Below are positions 1 through 6,836 of a stretch of DNA of 9,884 nt, in pieces. The notes under the pieces are model-generated. The model worked only from the letters and a program-made list of their open reading frames with translations. It ran no database searches and was not told the origin of the DNA. The stretch is from Cyanobacteria bacterium OH_CDB_20 (GTDB lineage: Bacteria; Cyanobacteriota; Vampirovibrionia; Gastranaerophilales; Gastranaerophilaceae). Both the position numbers and the translations under genes were made by a program. The DNA lies in the NCBI GenBank assembly GCA_023415935.1, contig JAEZIX010000027.1, positions 1-9,884 of the forward strand, written 5' to 3'. The first letter of the stretch is position 1; the number at the start of each line of letters is the position of its first letter.

Positions 1-146
1 TTTTCCAACGCAGTCTCTTCAAACCAGGACAATAATTCCTTGGGAATATTTTTGAATTCGAGCTGTCTTCTTTGGTTTTGACTATTGTAATATTTTTCGA
101 CTAACATCTCTTTTACCCCATTAATAGATAATATGCAATAAAACAT
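1..146 (-). CDS. 5' part of an unrecognised protein gene, cut by the window edge
   Basis: Reading the minus strand from ATG at 146 gives 48 uninterrupted codons that run off the left edge. The peptide starts MFYCILSINGVKEM and goes on into a charged, polar stretch (LVEKYYNSQNQRRQ) and then KNIPKELLSWFEE. I chose the ATG at 146 because a purine-rich Shine-Dalgarno (AGGGAAGGA, about 157-149) lies just upstream and an in-frame TAA at 167-165 closes the frame behind it. A second in-frame ATG at 107 is possible but has a poorer ribosome site. I do not recognise the family. There is no signal peptide and no clear domain in the visible part. The gene is divergent from the HEAT-like gene on the right. 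That this is a real gene is fairly likely; its function is unknown. Confidence 0.6.
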   Translation of the reverse strand, partial: MFYCILSINGVKEMLVEKYYNSQNQRRQLEFKNIPKELLSWFEETALE

Positions 147-402
147 ATTCCTTCCCTCGTAAGTTTAGTGTAACCCTTTTCGCAATCCTTTATAATATCC
201 CAATGTATAATACCCGACTTGGATAAATGTACTATCTTTTGAAAAACAAATGTATTTTCAACACTTTTTAAAACCCTGAAAAGCATTGCAAGACAAAAGA
301 AACGGCTCGATATAAAGATTTTATTAAAAAAACAGAAAAATAAGAATTTTAGTTTATAATCATAATGTAAAAGACATATGAACCGTTAAGGAGTACGTAA
401 AA
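147..402. other. Divergent intergenic region, 256 bases
   Basis: This very A+T-rich gap separates the minus-strand partial gene from the plus-strand HEAT-like gene, so it should carry promoters for both. Visible elements are two near-identical direct repeats, TATAATATCCC at 191-201 and TATAATACCC at 206-215, and a 7-bp inverted repeat TTGAAAA/TTTTCAA at 239-245 and 255-261. A TATAAT hexamer lies at 355-360. No ORF, RNA gene or terminator is evident. Confidence 0.5.
355..360 (+). promoter_or_regulatory. Probable -10 box of the HEAT-like gene
   Basis: A perfect TATAAT lies about 43 bases before the GTG at 403, which would give a leader of roughly 36 bases. There is no good TTGACA-like -35 at the usual spacing (332-337 reads ACAGAA), so the call rests on the -10 alone and on its position in A/T-rich DNA. 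Confidence 0.4.
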
Positions 403-732
403 GTGCTTGCCACATTAGTAAAAGAGGAAGAAATGAATTTAGCAGAAACAACAAGAGATATTAATTATTTTCTAACTAAACTTGAAGATGCTGACAACAA
501 AAGCAAAAACGAGATTGAAAATATGTTGGTTAATATCGGAGATAAAGCTGTTCCTGAGCTTGTTGACAAATTGCAAGTTGTAAAAGGAACTGTTAGAGGT
601 ATTGTTGCTATGATTCTTATCAGAATCGGTGAGCCTTCTGTCGATTACCTTAAAAGAGCAGCTAAAATCAATAAAGATTTTGAATGGATTGCAGATTATT
701 TAATTACCGAAATAAACGGCATTGCTGCCTAG
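403..732 (+). CDS. Small HEAT-repeat-like protein
   Basis: A 109-residue soluble protein that looks all-helical. Residues about 36-70 and 71-105 form two HEAT-like helical pairs: NIGDKAVPELVDKL, then IRIGEPSVDYLKRA. Each has the IG-x-x-(A/S)V-x-x-L pattern typical of HEAT repeats. Such repeats act as protein-binding scaffolds, and no catalytic residues are visible, so the partner and role are unknown. Two starts compete. GTG at 403 has AAGGAG at 388-393 with nine bases of spacing. ATG at 433 (99 residues) has AGAGG at 423-427 with five bases of spacing. Both are well supplied, so the first ten residues are uncertain. The gene stands alone, with its own -10 upstream and an intrinsic terminator just after the TAG stop. 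There is no signal peptide or membrane segment. Confidence 0.75.
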   Translation: MLATLVKEEEMNLAETTRDINYFLTKLEDADNKSKNEIENMLVNIGDKAVPELVDKLQVVKGTVRGIVAMILIRIGEPSVDYLKRAAKINKDFEWIADYLITEINGIAA

Positions 733-749
733 TTCAAACTTCAAATAAG

Positions 750-775
750 GGAGCCTTTTTTCAAGGCTTCTTTTT
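750..775 (+). terminator. Intrinsic terminator of the HEAT-like gene
   Basis: GGAGCCTT (750-757) pairs with AAGGCTTC (763-770) as an 8-bp stem with one G-U pair and a five-base loop. A run of T follows at 771-775. It starts 18 bases after the stop codon. Confidence 0.8.
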
Positions 776-824
776 AGTTCTCAGATAAATTATTTAGTAT
801 TGTAATAATCACATGGGCTAGTTC

Positions 825-852
825 TTGACTTTCGAGTTATAACTTATATATC
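825..852 (+). promoter_or_regulatory. Candidate sigma-70-type promoter of the LysM gene
   Basis: TTGACT at 825-830 is a good -35. TATATC at 847-852, after a 16-base spacer, is a weaker -10. The pair lies between the preceding terminator and the start at 882, where a promoter is expected. The leader would be about 20-25 bases. Confidence 0.45.
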
Positions 853-881
853 ATGTCAACATAAGCAATTAGAGAGGTATC

Positions 882-1442
882 ATGAATAACTCAACACTGC
901 ATAGGTCAAATCTATCTAAAGAAAACATGGCGGTTTTAACAGAGCTTAAAGCATATAGAACCAATAACAGTCAGCGTGCTCGCTCTTATAAAAAACCTAC
1001 CCAACAAAAAGAATTGGATATGCTTTGGCAAACATTTAAAATAAATCAAAAGGAAGAAAAATCACCTGGTATTTATCTTCTTACAGGATTTATTGCAGGC
1101 GCTTTGTGCATGTTTCTTATGACAGCAGTATTAAGTATGAGCGCAACAAACCCTGCGAGCGATTCTGATATTAAAGTTGAAACGCCTAAAGCAGAAAAGA
1201 AACTCATCAGAAAACACAAAGCATCAAGAATTTCTTTTGTACCTGCCGATAAGCCTGTTCAAACAGCTGCACCAACCTCTGAATCATATACTGTTAAAGA
1301 AGGTGACACTCTTGCTGGAATTATTATCAGATTCTACGGTAGCTATGACACATCTAAAATTGAAAAGATTAGAGTTGCTAACGGAATGAAAAATCCTAAT
1401 AATATTTCTATAGGTCAAAAATTAATTATTCCGTTAAATTAG
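882..1442 (+). CDS. Single-pass membrane protein with C-terminal LysM domain
   Basis: A 186-residue protein in three parts. The N-terminal ~61 residues are polar, basic and rich in Ser and Asn, probably cytoplasmic. One hydrophobic segment spans about 62-88 (YLLTGFIAGALCMFLMTAVL). A basic, Pro/Ala-containing linker leads to a LysM domain at about 134-186, which shows the YTVKEGDTLAGI opening, the NPNNISIGQKLIIP close and the central RVANGM segment. LysM binds N-acetylglucosamine-containing glycans such as peptidoglycan, so the C-terminus should lie outside the membrane and touch the cell wall (type II topology). No catalytic domain is attached, so this is more likely an anchor or scaffold than a hydrolase. 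The ATG has GAGAGG at 872-877, four bases upstream. The gene is monocistronic, between a promoter candidate and a strong terminator. The LysM call is firm; the biological role is open. Confidence 0.85.
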   Translation: MNNSTLHRSNLSKENMAVLTELKAYRTNNSQRARSYKKPTQQKELDMLWQTFKINQKEEKSPGIYLLTGFIAGALCMFLMTAVLSMSATNPASDSDIKVETPKAEKKLIRKHKASRISFVPADKPVQTAAPTSESYTVKEGDTLAGIIIRFYGSYDTSKIEKIRVANGMKNPNNISIGQKLIIPLN

Positions 1443-1458
1443 AGGAAATTAGAAAAAT

Positions 1459-1498
1459 AAAAAAGAGTACATTTAAAATGTACTCTTTTTTATTTTTT
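1459..1498. terminator. Strong bidirectional intrinsic terminator
   Basis: A nearly perfect 15-bp stem (1459-1473 with 1477-1491, three-base loop) has the core AGAGTACAT/ATGTACTCT. It is flanked by T runs on the right and A runs on the left, so it can stop both the LysM gene (plus) and the six-gene minus-strand cluster that ends at 1511. Confidence 0.9.
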
Positions 1499-1510
1499 AA
1501 TATTAAAACT

Positions 1511-1744
1511 TTATATCATATCTTCTATTCTTTTAATCCTCTGAAAAGCAGGAAGATTATTAGACGAATACAAGTCTGTTCTCATCCCAACATATTGCTT
1601 TTGATACTGCTTGTTTTCGATGCGTTCATACATCAAAGTAGTATCGACTTTTTCTTTTATAAAGTCAACGAACGCCCTTTGCTTCTCATCAAATTCTAAA
1701 TCATTCAAACTTTTAACGATATACATATTATTATTGTAATTCAT
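1511..1744 (-). CDS. Small hypothetical protein at the end of the gmk cluster
   Basis: A 77-residue, hydrophilic, charged and probably helical protein with no Cys, no Trp, no signal peptide and no membrane segment. Codon choice and composition look like those of its neighbours, whereas the overlapping plus-strand frame gives an implausible Phe/Ile/Leu-rich peptide. It follows rsmD by 44 bases and ends 20 bases before the bidirectional terminator, so it is most simply the last gene of the operon. The ATG at 1744 has no clear Shine-Dalgarno. A second in-frame ATG six codons later is no better, so the exact start is uncertain. I do not recognise the family. A real gene is likely but not certain. 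Confidence 0.6.
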   Translation of the reverse strand: MNYNNNMYIVKSLNDLEFDEKQRAFVDFIKEKVDTTLMYERIENKQYQKQYVGMRTDLYSSNNLPAFQRIKRIEDMI

Positions 1745-1788
1745 TTCTGAAAAGATTTCTGTATTTTTGGATGAAACATTAAATTATA

Positions 1789-2328
1789 TTAATCATCTTT
1801 TTTTAGGAAAGTTATTGAAACATCGCCGTAGTCTTTAACTTTGACAACACAAAAACCTGTAATATCTATTTGCTTTGAATTAGGATGTTCCATAATTATA
1901 ATTCCATTGGGAGAGATAATATTTGCCTCTTTTATCGCCTTTAAAGCCTTATCATAAAGGTCCGATTCATAAGGAGGATCAATAAAAATCACGTCAAAAA
2001 TCATTCCAAGCTTCTTTGAAACCCGAAGAGAGTCTCCAATAAAAAGCTTGCAGGACGTTTTTAAATCTGAAAAGATCTCTTTTGCAGAAAGTGCTGTTTT
2101 TTTATCAAGCTCAATAGCATAGACAGGCTCAAAACCTCTTGAATATGCTTCAAGTGCCATTATTCCGCTGCCTGAGAACATATCTAAGAAACTCTTTCCC
2201 TCAAAATCAATAATTGAAGAAAGAGAGTTGAAAATCCCTTGCCTTGTTTTTGAAAGAGTAGGTTTAATATTTTTAAATTTTTCAGTTTTTATCTTTCTTG
2301 AGTTTAGTTTTCCGCCTGTAATCTGCAT
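1789..2328 (-). CDS. rsmD: 16S rRNA (guanine-966-N2)-methyltransferase, RsmD family
   Basis: This 179-residue Rossmann-fold methyltransferase of the RsmD/YhhF family transfers a methyl group from S-adenosylmethionine to N2 of a guanine in 16S rRNA (G966 in E. coli numbering), on the assembling small subunit. The family N-terminal pattern is present (ITGGKLNSRKI, then PTLSKTRQGIFNSL at 23-36). The SAM-binding motif LDMFSGSG is at 48-55, the acidic residue after strand two is E73, and the catalytic DPPY is at 117-120. The C-terminal YGDVSITFL is the usual ending. Length is normal. The ATG follows the upstream stop by 12 bases, with AAGG overlapping that stop and about ten bases of spacing, so translation is probably coupled. 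The gene lies fifth in the gmk cluster. In many bacteria rsmD sits beside coaD, which is not present here. Confidence 0.92.
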   Translation of the reverse strand: MQITGGKLNSRKIKTEKFKNIKPTLSKTRQGIFNSLSSIIDFEGKSFLDMFSGSGIMALEAYSRGFEPVYAIELDKKTALSAKEIFSDLKTSCKLFIGDSLRVSKKLGMIFDVIFIDPPYESDLYDKALKAIKEANIISPNGIIIMEHPNSKQIDITGFCVVKVKDYGDVSITFLKKDD

Positions 2329-2340
2329 AATTTTAAAACC

Positions 2341-2904
2341 TTATAACACAACCGCAGAAGGCTTTTGAAGCATTAAATTCCATCTATAGTAGCTGTAGTA
2401 GACTTTTGCATGAGCAAGAAAGTCAAGCCAAAATGTATAAGTACCTTTGAAAGATTCAACATTTTTATTTATATAGTGCATGGAAATTATTCCCTCATAA
2501 CCTTGCGTAACCCTTATTATCTCACACTGAGAGGCAGATTTACTGCACCATATTACAATGTTGTCTTTAGGGGTGTTTTTCATTGTTGTCATTGCCATAT
2601 CGCTATATTTTTTTGATACCTGATCAAGAAGTGCCTGAATAATTGTTAAGGCTGTCATTCTTCTGTTAAGCTCCCATTTATAAGAATGGAAAACAAGAGT
2701 TTCGCTATAGTTATCGCGGGTTTGATAATTTGGAAGATATTGTACAATCGCTTCGTTTTGCCTTACTTCACGAAAAACCCTCTGCCAGCCGGGAGGAAAA
2801 TCAACTATTACTGTCTCGTACGCAGAAGCTATGCCCTGAAGCATTAATAAAAGCGCTATTGAGAGCAAAAATTTATTATATAAATTTCCAAATATCTTCT
2901 TCAT
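2341..2904 (-). CDS. Secreted protein of unknown function
   Basis: A 187-residue protein from the ATG at 2904. It opens with a clear signal peptide: basic MKKIFGNLYNK, hydrophobic FLLSIALLLMLQG, then an ASA-type cleavage site after A28. The mature part of about 159 residues starts YETVIVDFPPGW and is rich in aromatic residues. It has only two cysteines (C120, C127), close enough for a disulphide, and no further membrane segment or lipobox. It should be exported to the periplasm or cell surface. I do not recognise the family and see no catalytic motif. The start lies inside the end of the nif3-like gene (29-base overlap). A TTG two codons upstream (2910) is a possible alternative, and neither has a strong Shine-Dalgarno, so coupling to upstream translation is likely. 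It is the only exported product in a cluster of cytoplasmic housekeeping enzymes. Confidence 0.8.
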   Translation of the reverse strand: MKKIFGNLYNKFLLSIALLLMLQGIASAYETVIVDFPPGWQRVFREVRQNEAIVQYLPNYQTRDNYSETLVFHSYKWELNRRMTALTIIQALLDQVSKKYSDMAMTTMKNTPKDNIVIWCSKSASQCEIIRVTQGYEGIISMHYINKNVESFKGTYTFWLDFLAHAKVYYSYYRWNLMLQKPSAVVL

Positions 2905-3610
2905 CTGCAACTACTATTTCTAAGTTTAATTTTTCCAAAATATTCTTAAATATTTCTGTAACGTATTTTTCGCTATAAAAGTGACCCAAATCAAAGACAG
3001 CAACATCTTGGGCATCTAGTGCCTCATGATATTTCACCTCACCTGTTATAAATAAATCTATACCTTGATTTGCAAAATCCGGAATAAAACTACCGCAAGA
3101 ACCAGCTCCCATAGCGATTTTACTAACGCTCTTATTCATGTTTCCTGCCACTTTTATATAAGGAATTTCTAAAGCGTTCTTGACTCTTTCAGCTACTTCA
3201 CAAAGAGGTAAAGGTCCTTCAAGCTCAACTGTTTTAACAAAATCATTGCAACTTTTTGGATTGTTAAAACCTAATTTTTCAATAAGTTTATCGGTTGTTC
3301 CCCCTTGAGCTTTATCAAGATTTGTGTGAGCCGAATAGATTTGAATATTGTTTTGTATTGCCTTTAAAACAAAAGGTTCCTCAATATTTTTTAAAGGGCT
3401 AAAAATCAATGGATGATGAGATATTATCATATCGCAACCTTGCACAATAGCCTGATTAACTGTATCTTCAGTAACATTCAACGCTAAAAGAACTTTATTT
3501 ACATCTTCTTGATGAAAATTAACCTGAAAACCCGAGTTATCCCATTCTTCCATAGTTTCAAGGGGGGCAAAATTTTCAATTAATCTGATAATATCAGCTG
3601 TTTTAGCCAT
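2876..3610 (-). CDS. Nif3-like dinuclear metal-centre protein
   Basis: A 244-residue member of the NIF3/YbgI/YqfO family (often labelled GTP cyclohydrolase I type 2 homologue). These proteins form toroidal hexamers with a two-metal site per subunit; their cellular reaction is poorly defined. Family motifs are all visible: EEWDNSGFQV at 21-30, the metal-binding SHHPLIF with H66 and H67, SAHTNLD ending at D100, GAGSCG in the second half, TGEVKYHEAL, and a final LGHFYSE whose His and Glu complete the metal site. The length matches the short form without the central PII-like insert of the Bacillus type. The ATG overlaps the coaBC stop by eight bases and has GAGG inside the end of coaBC, so the two are translationally coupled. 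Family assignment is firm; substrate is unknown. Confidence 0.92.
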   Translation of the reverse strand: MAKTADIIRLIENFAPLETMEEWDNSGFQVNFHQEDVNKVLLALNVTEDTVNQAIVQGCDMIISHHPLIFSPLKNIEEPFVLKAIQNNIQIYSAHTNLDKAQGGTTDKLIEKLGFNNPKSCNDFVKTVELEGPLPLCEVAERVKNALEIPYIKVAGNMNKSVSKIAMGAGSCGSFIPDFANQGIDLFITGEVKYHEALDAQDVAVFDLGHFYSEKYVTEIFKNILEKLNLEIVVADEEDIWKFI

Positions 3611-4784
3611 ATATTTCCTCTAAAATTTTCTGAGCGACGTATTTTTTAGTATTTTTTTCTATATGACTTATTCTACCATTTTTATTTAAAATATAAACTT
3701 CGTTATAATCTGAAGAAAATCCTGTGTCAGATTTTGAGATGTCATTTGCAACAATATAATCACAGCCCTTTTTTAAGATTTTGTTTTTCGCATTTTCTAA
3801 AAGGTTTTGAGATTCTGCACAAAAACCAACAACCACCTGATTTTCTGATTTTGTTTTGGCCATTTCAGCTAAAATATCAGGATTTTTAACAAGATTAAGA
3901 GTCAAAGTATCATTATCTTGTTTTTTAATTTTATTTTCCTCTTTATTCTGAACCCTAAAGTCTGCAACTGCAGCCGCCATAATAAGTGAATCAGCTGTTT
4001 TAAATTCTTGTTTTACGGACTCAAACATATCAGAAGCAGATTTTACTTTTGATATTTTATAAGACTTTTGAACATCAACAGTAGTTATCAAAACAACATC
4101 AGCACCCTGCTCAAAAGCACTGTCTGCAATAGCAATACCCATTTTGCCAGAGCTGTAATTTCCAATATACCTTACCGGATCAATATCTTCTTTTGTTCCA
4201 CCTGCTGTTATTATTATTTTTTTACCATTAAGATTTTTTTTTTCAGCAGATAACAATATATCTTTTGCTTTCTCAAAAATAATATTTATATCAATAAGTC
4301 TTCCGCCACCTATGTCTCCGCAAGCTAAAAAGCCCTCTTCAACATCAAGTACTTCTATACCTACATTTTTAAGTTTTTGAATATTTTCTTGAACAAAAAC
4401 ATTTTCCCACATGCCTGTATTCATTGCAGGAGCTATAATAATCTTATTTTTAAAAGCACAAGCAATTGATGTTAGAAGATTATCGGCAATACCGTTTGCA
4501 ATTTTACCTATGGTATTAGCTGAACAAGGGGCAATTACAAAGATGTCAGCACTAGCAAGCTCAATATGTTCTGGCTTATAATCTTCAATTTTATATTGCT
4601 CAACATAAACTTTATTCTGGCTTAATGATTGAAGCGTAGTTTCAGTAACAAATTCAAATGCATTAGGAGTAACGACGACTTTTACATCAGCTCCTTGTTT
4701 TTTGAAAAGTCTTATGAGTTCTAGTACTTTATAAGCAGCAATTCCTGCGGTTATACCTATTAAAACCTTTTTGCCTTCAAGCAT
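3603..4784 (-). CDS. coaBC: Bifunctional phosphopantothenoylcysteine synthetase/decarboxylase
   Basis: This 393-residue fusion catalyses two consecutive steps of coenzyme A synthesis. CoaB joins 4'-phosphopantothenate to cysteine using CTP, and CoaC then decarboxylates the product to 4'-phosphopantetheine with FMN. The CoaC half (about 1-180) shows the flavoprotein opening ITAGIAAYK, catalytic H73 in PEHIELA, the PAMN motif at 119-122 and the active-site Cys in ACGD (C155). The CoaB half (about 186-393) shows TAGGTKEDIDPVRYIGNYSSG, the AAAVADF segment (270-276) and the following KIKK lysines, with ANDIS near 346-350. All key residues are present and length is usual. The ATG overlaps the gmk TAA by one base (TAATG), with AGAGG upstream in the end of gmk. 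In many bacteria rpoZ sits between gmk and coaBC; it is absent here. Confidence 0.95.
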   Translation of the reverse strand: MLEGKKVLIGITAGIAAYKVLELIRLFKKQGADVKVVVTPNAFEFVTETTLQSLSQNKVYVEQYKIEDYKPEHIELASADIFVIAPCSANTIGKIANGIADNLLTSIACAFKNKIIIAPAMNTGMWENVFVQENIQKLKNVGIEVLDVEEGFLACGDIGGGRLIDINIIFEKAKDILLSAEKKNLNGKKIIITAGGTKEDIDPVRYIGNYSSGKMGIAIADSAFEQGADVVLITTVDVQKSYKISKVKSASDMFESVKQEFKTADSLIMAAAVADFRVQNKEENKIKKQDNDTLTLNLVKNPDILAEMAKTKSENQVVVGFCAESQNLLENAKNKILKKGCDYIVANDISKSDTGFSSDYNEVYILNKNGRISHIEKNTKKYVAQKILEEIYG

Positions 4785-5344
4785 TAAATGCCTCTTTCTT
4801 TGTCAAAAATTTCTTGAAGTTTTCCTAACGCAACATCAATATTATCATTTACAACATGATAATCAAACTCTTTTGATGCTTCAATTTCATTTCTGACCAT
4901 TTGAAGCCTCATTTGAATTGCTTCTTCTGTTTCTGTATGCCTTCCCCTTAAACGTTTCTCAAGCTCTTCGAGTGAAGGAGGGAGAATGAATATCAAAACA
5001 GCATCTTTAATTTTTTCTCTAACCTGAAATGCTCCTTGAGTTTCAATCTCAAGTATCAGGTTCATTCCTTTTTCAAGAGATTTTCGAACAAAACTTTCTT
5101 TAGTTCCGTAAAAATGTTCGCTAAAAACAGCCCACTCTAAAAACTCGTTATTCTCTATTGATTTTTTAAATTCTTCTTCTGAAACGTAGAAATAATTAAC
5201 CCCATCAACTTCCCCAGGCCTCGGATTTCTTGTAGTCACTGAAATTGAAAGTTTTAGATTATTATTCGCTTCTATAAATTTTGATATCAGAGTTCCTTTT
5301 CCAACACCTGACGAACCTGATATTACAAATAATTTGCCCTGCAT
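4784..5344 (-). CDS. gmk: Guanylate kinase
   Basis: A 186-residue cytoplasmic enzyme that phosphorylates GMP to GDP with ATP, needed for all guanine nucleotide supply. The P-loop GSSGVGKGT is at 10-18. GMP-site residues are in place: S35, R39 and R42 in SVTTRNPR, Y51 in DGVNYFY, E70 in FLEWA, and Y79/T81 in YGT. The lid region carries the RLRGR arginines (131-135). The segment EIETQGA (99-105) is a mild variant of the common EIDVQGA. Length is slightly below the usual 190-210 because the C-terminus is short. The ATG has GAGG five bases upstream. It is the first gene of the minus-strand cluster and is divergent from the histidine kinase, so promoters for both lie in the 172-base gap. Confidence 0.96.
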   Translation of the reverse strand: MQGKLFVISGSSGVGKGTLISKFIEANNNLKLSISVTTRNPRPGEVDGVNYFYVSEEEFKKSIENNEFLEWAVFSEHFYGTKESFVRKSLEKGMNLILEIETQGAFQVREKIKDAVLIFILPPSLEELEKRLRGRHTETEEAIQMRLQMVRNEIEASKEFDYHVVNDNIDVALGKLQEIFDKERGI

Positions 5345-5392
5345 ATAACCTCATTATGCTTTAATACACAACTATTACATAAATTTCTTACC

Positions 5393-5421
5393 ATTATAAC
5401 GCAACTTATTTATATAATCTA
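5393..5421 (-). promoter_or_regulatory. Candidate promoter of the gmk cluster
   Basis: On the minus strand a perfect TATAAT (5398-5393) lies about 50 bases before the gmk ATG. A weak -35 (TAGATT, 5421-5416) is 17 bases further upstream. It lies in the only gap from which this six-gene cluster could start within the window. Confidence 0.45.
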
Positions 5422-5485
5422 CACTATTATTTATTGATAAATTACTCTAATCGGAAAATATGTTAATTTATAAAAGCAATCAATA

Positions 5486-5494
5486 TGCTATATT
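5486..5494 (+). promoter_or_regulatory. Candidate extended -10 promoter of the histidine kinase
   Basis: TG at 5486-5487 is followed one base later by TATATT (5489-5494), an extended -10 arrangement that does not need a good -35. The start codon is 22 bases after it. The -35 region is plain A/T. Confidence 0.35.
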
Positions 5495-5516
5495 TTAGTC
5501 ATAATAGGTTACAGCA

Positions 5517-6836
5517 ATGTATTTTCTTAAAAAGTTTTTCAATTTTAACAAAACAAAGAGCAAAGAAAACTTGCAGGATATTTCTGCAAAACTTTTGGAT
5601 ACAGAAAATCAGCTTAAAACTTATATTAACAAATATTTAAAAAATGAAGAAAAATGGCAGATTATTAATAAAATATTTCAGGATGTTAACTCCACAATTG
5701 AAATATATAGTATTTTAGAATCTATTTCTTCTCAAATTATAAAACTCGTTGAAGCTAAAGCATATTCTCTTTACTATTTTGATAATAAAAATCAAAAGCT
5801 TGTCCATAAATTTTCAAGTACAACTAACCCACCTGAAATTAATGCGTATATGGAAGCTATTATTGAAAATAAAAATACCGAATATCAAATTTTCGAAGAC
5901 ATACTTCAAGACATAAATTCAGAACAAACAAAAAATATACTTAACAAGAATCTCGAAAAGAACTACTATATAATTCCAATTATAAACTATGACCAATTCT
6001 TAGGAGTTATGTTTTTATACAAATTTCCTGATTTTCTGACTCCTGAAGAAATAAATATACTGGAAATTATTGCAAAAAATATAGCAATAACAATAAGAAA
6101 CGCTGAACTTTATCAAACACTTAAAAAATATAATACAAACCAAATTCAATTTATCGCTAATCTTGCTCATGAGTTTAAAACCCCTTTAAGCTCTATCATT
6201 GGCTTTGCAAAAATAATTCTTTCTAAAGACAAAATAGCAAAAGACCAACTAAGTAAATTCATTACAAATATTTTGACCTCAGGTCGGCATCTTCTTAAAC
6301 TTATTGAAGATATTCAAGACGCTTCGATAGCAGAATCGGGAAATTTAAGTCTTCACTACGAGGTTTTTAACCCCAAAATAACTATTTCAGAGATTATTCT
6401 TCAATGTGAATACGTTACAGAAGAATGTAATATCAAAATTGTGCCAAGGTTAATTGACTGCAATATTACAGCAGATATAAGAAGGTTTAGGCAGGTTATT
6501 TATAATCTATTAAGCAATGCGATAAAATTCTCAAACCCTGATTCAGTCGTTTCAATAATATCTTATCTTGAAAATGACCATTTTTGTTTTGAAATAAACA
6601 ACAAAGGTAAAATCATAAAAAAAGAAGACAAAAATAAGGTTTTTGAACTTTTTTATCAAGGCACCACTCCAAACCTGGATCAAGACTATAAAGGGGCAGG
6701 CTTAGGACTTTCTTTATGTAAAAAAATTGTTGAATTACACAACGGAAGCATTGATTACTCTTCTGGGGAAAAAGAAGGGACCACTTTCGTTTTTGCAATA
6801 CCTCTTTCTCCTAAACAAATTGAAATTCAAAAATAG
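5517..6836 (+). CDS. Soluble sensor histidine kinase with GAF-like sensor domain and atypical ATP site
   Basis: A 439-residue protein without membrane segments. After a basic, coiled-coil-like N-terminus (about 1-45) comes a GAF-like domain (about 48-198, ending NIAITIRNAELYQ), then a HisKA dimerisation domain with the H-box FIANLAHEFKTPLSS and phospho-acceptor H218. The ATPase domain (about 318-431) has an N-box (N330, N334 in YNLLSNAIKFS), an F-box (VFELFYQ, 375-381) and a G2 box (GAGLGLSL, 393-400). The G1 box is unusual: where the family has DxGxGI, this reads NKGKII (362-367), so the adenine-contacting Asp is Asn and the second Gly is Ile. It may be a weak kinase or a pseudokinase. The GAF domain probably senses a small cytoplasmic ligand. 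No response regulator is adjacent, so it is an orphan. The ribosome site is weak (AGG at 5506-5508). It ends in TAG with no clear terminator. Confidence 0.88.
   Translation: MYFLKKFFNFNKTKSKENLQDISAKLLDTENQLKTYINKYLKNEEKWQIINKIFQDVNSTIEIYSILESISSQIIKLVEAKAYSLYYFDNKNQKLVHKFSSTTNPPEINAYMEAIIENKNTEYQIFEDILQDINSEQTKNILNKNLEKNYYIIPIINYDQFLGVMFLYKFPDFLTPEEINILEIIAKNIAITIRNAELYQTLKKYNTNQIQFIANLAHEFKTPLSSIIGFAKIILSKDKIAKDQLSKFITNILTSGRHLLKLIEDIQDASIAESGNLSLHYEVFNPKITISEIILQCEYVTEECNIKIVPRLIDCNITADIRRFRQVIYNLLSNAIKFSNPDSVVSIISYLENDHFCFEINNKGKIIKKEDKNKVFELFYQGTTPNLDQDYKGAGLGLSLCKKIVELHNGSIDYSSGEKEGTTFVFAIPLSPKQIEIQK

Noticed and set aside
1177..1389. A second plus-strand frame within the LysM gene.
   Set aside because: The overlapping frame encodes the clear LysM domain; this one has no ribosome site or recognisable motif.
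1478..1699. A plus-strand ORF over the 77-residue minus-strand gene.
   Set aside because: It begins inside the terminator hairpin and its product is a Phe/Leu/Ile-rich peptide typical of an antisense shadow. The minus frame has normal composition.
4784..4786. Possible loss of rpoZ between gmk and coaBC.
   Set aside because: The one-base overlap shows an intact junction. rpoZ is not always located there, so its absence from this window says nothing about its presence in the genome.
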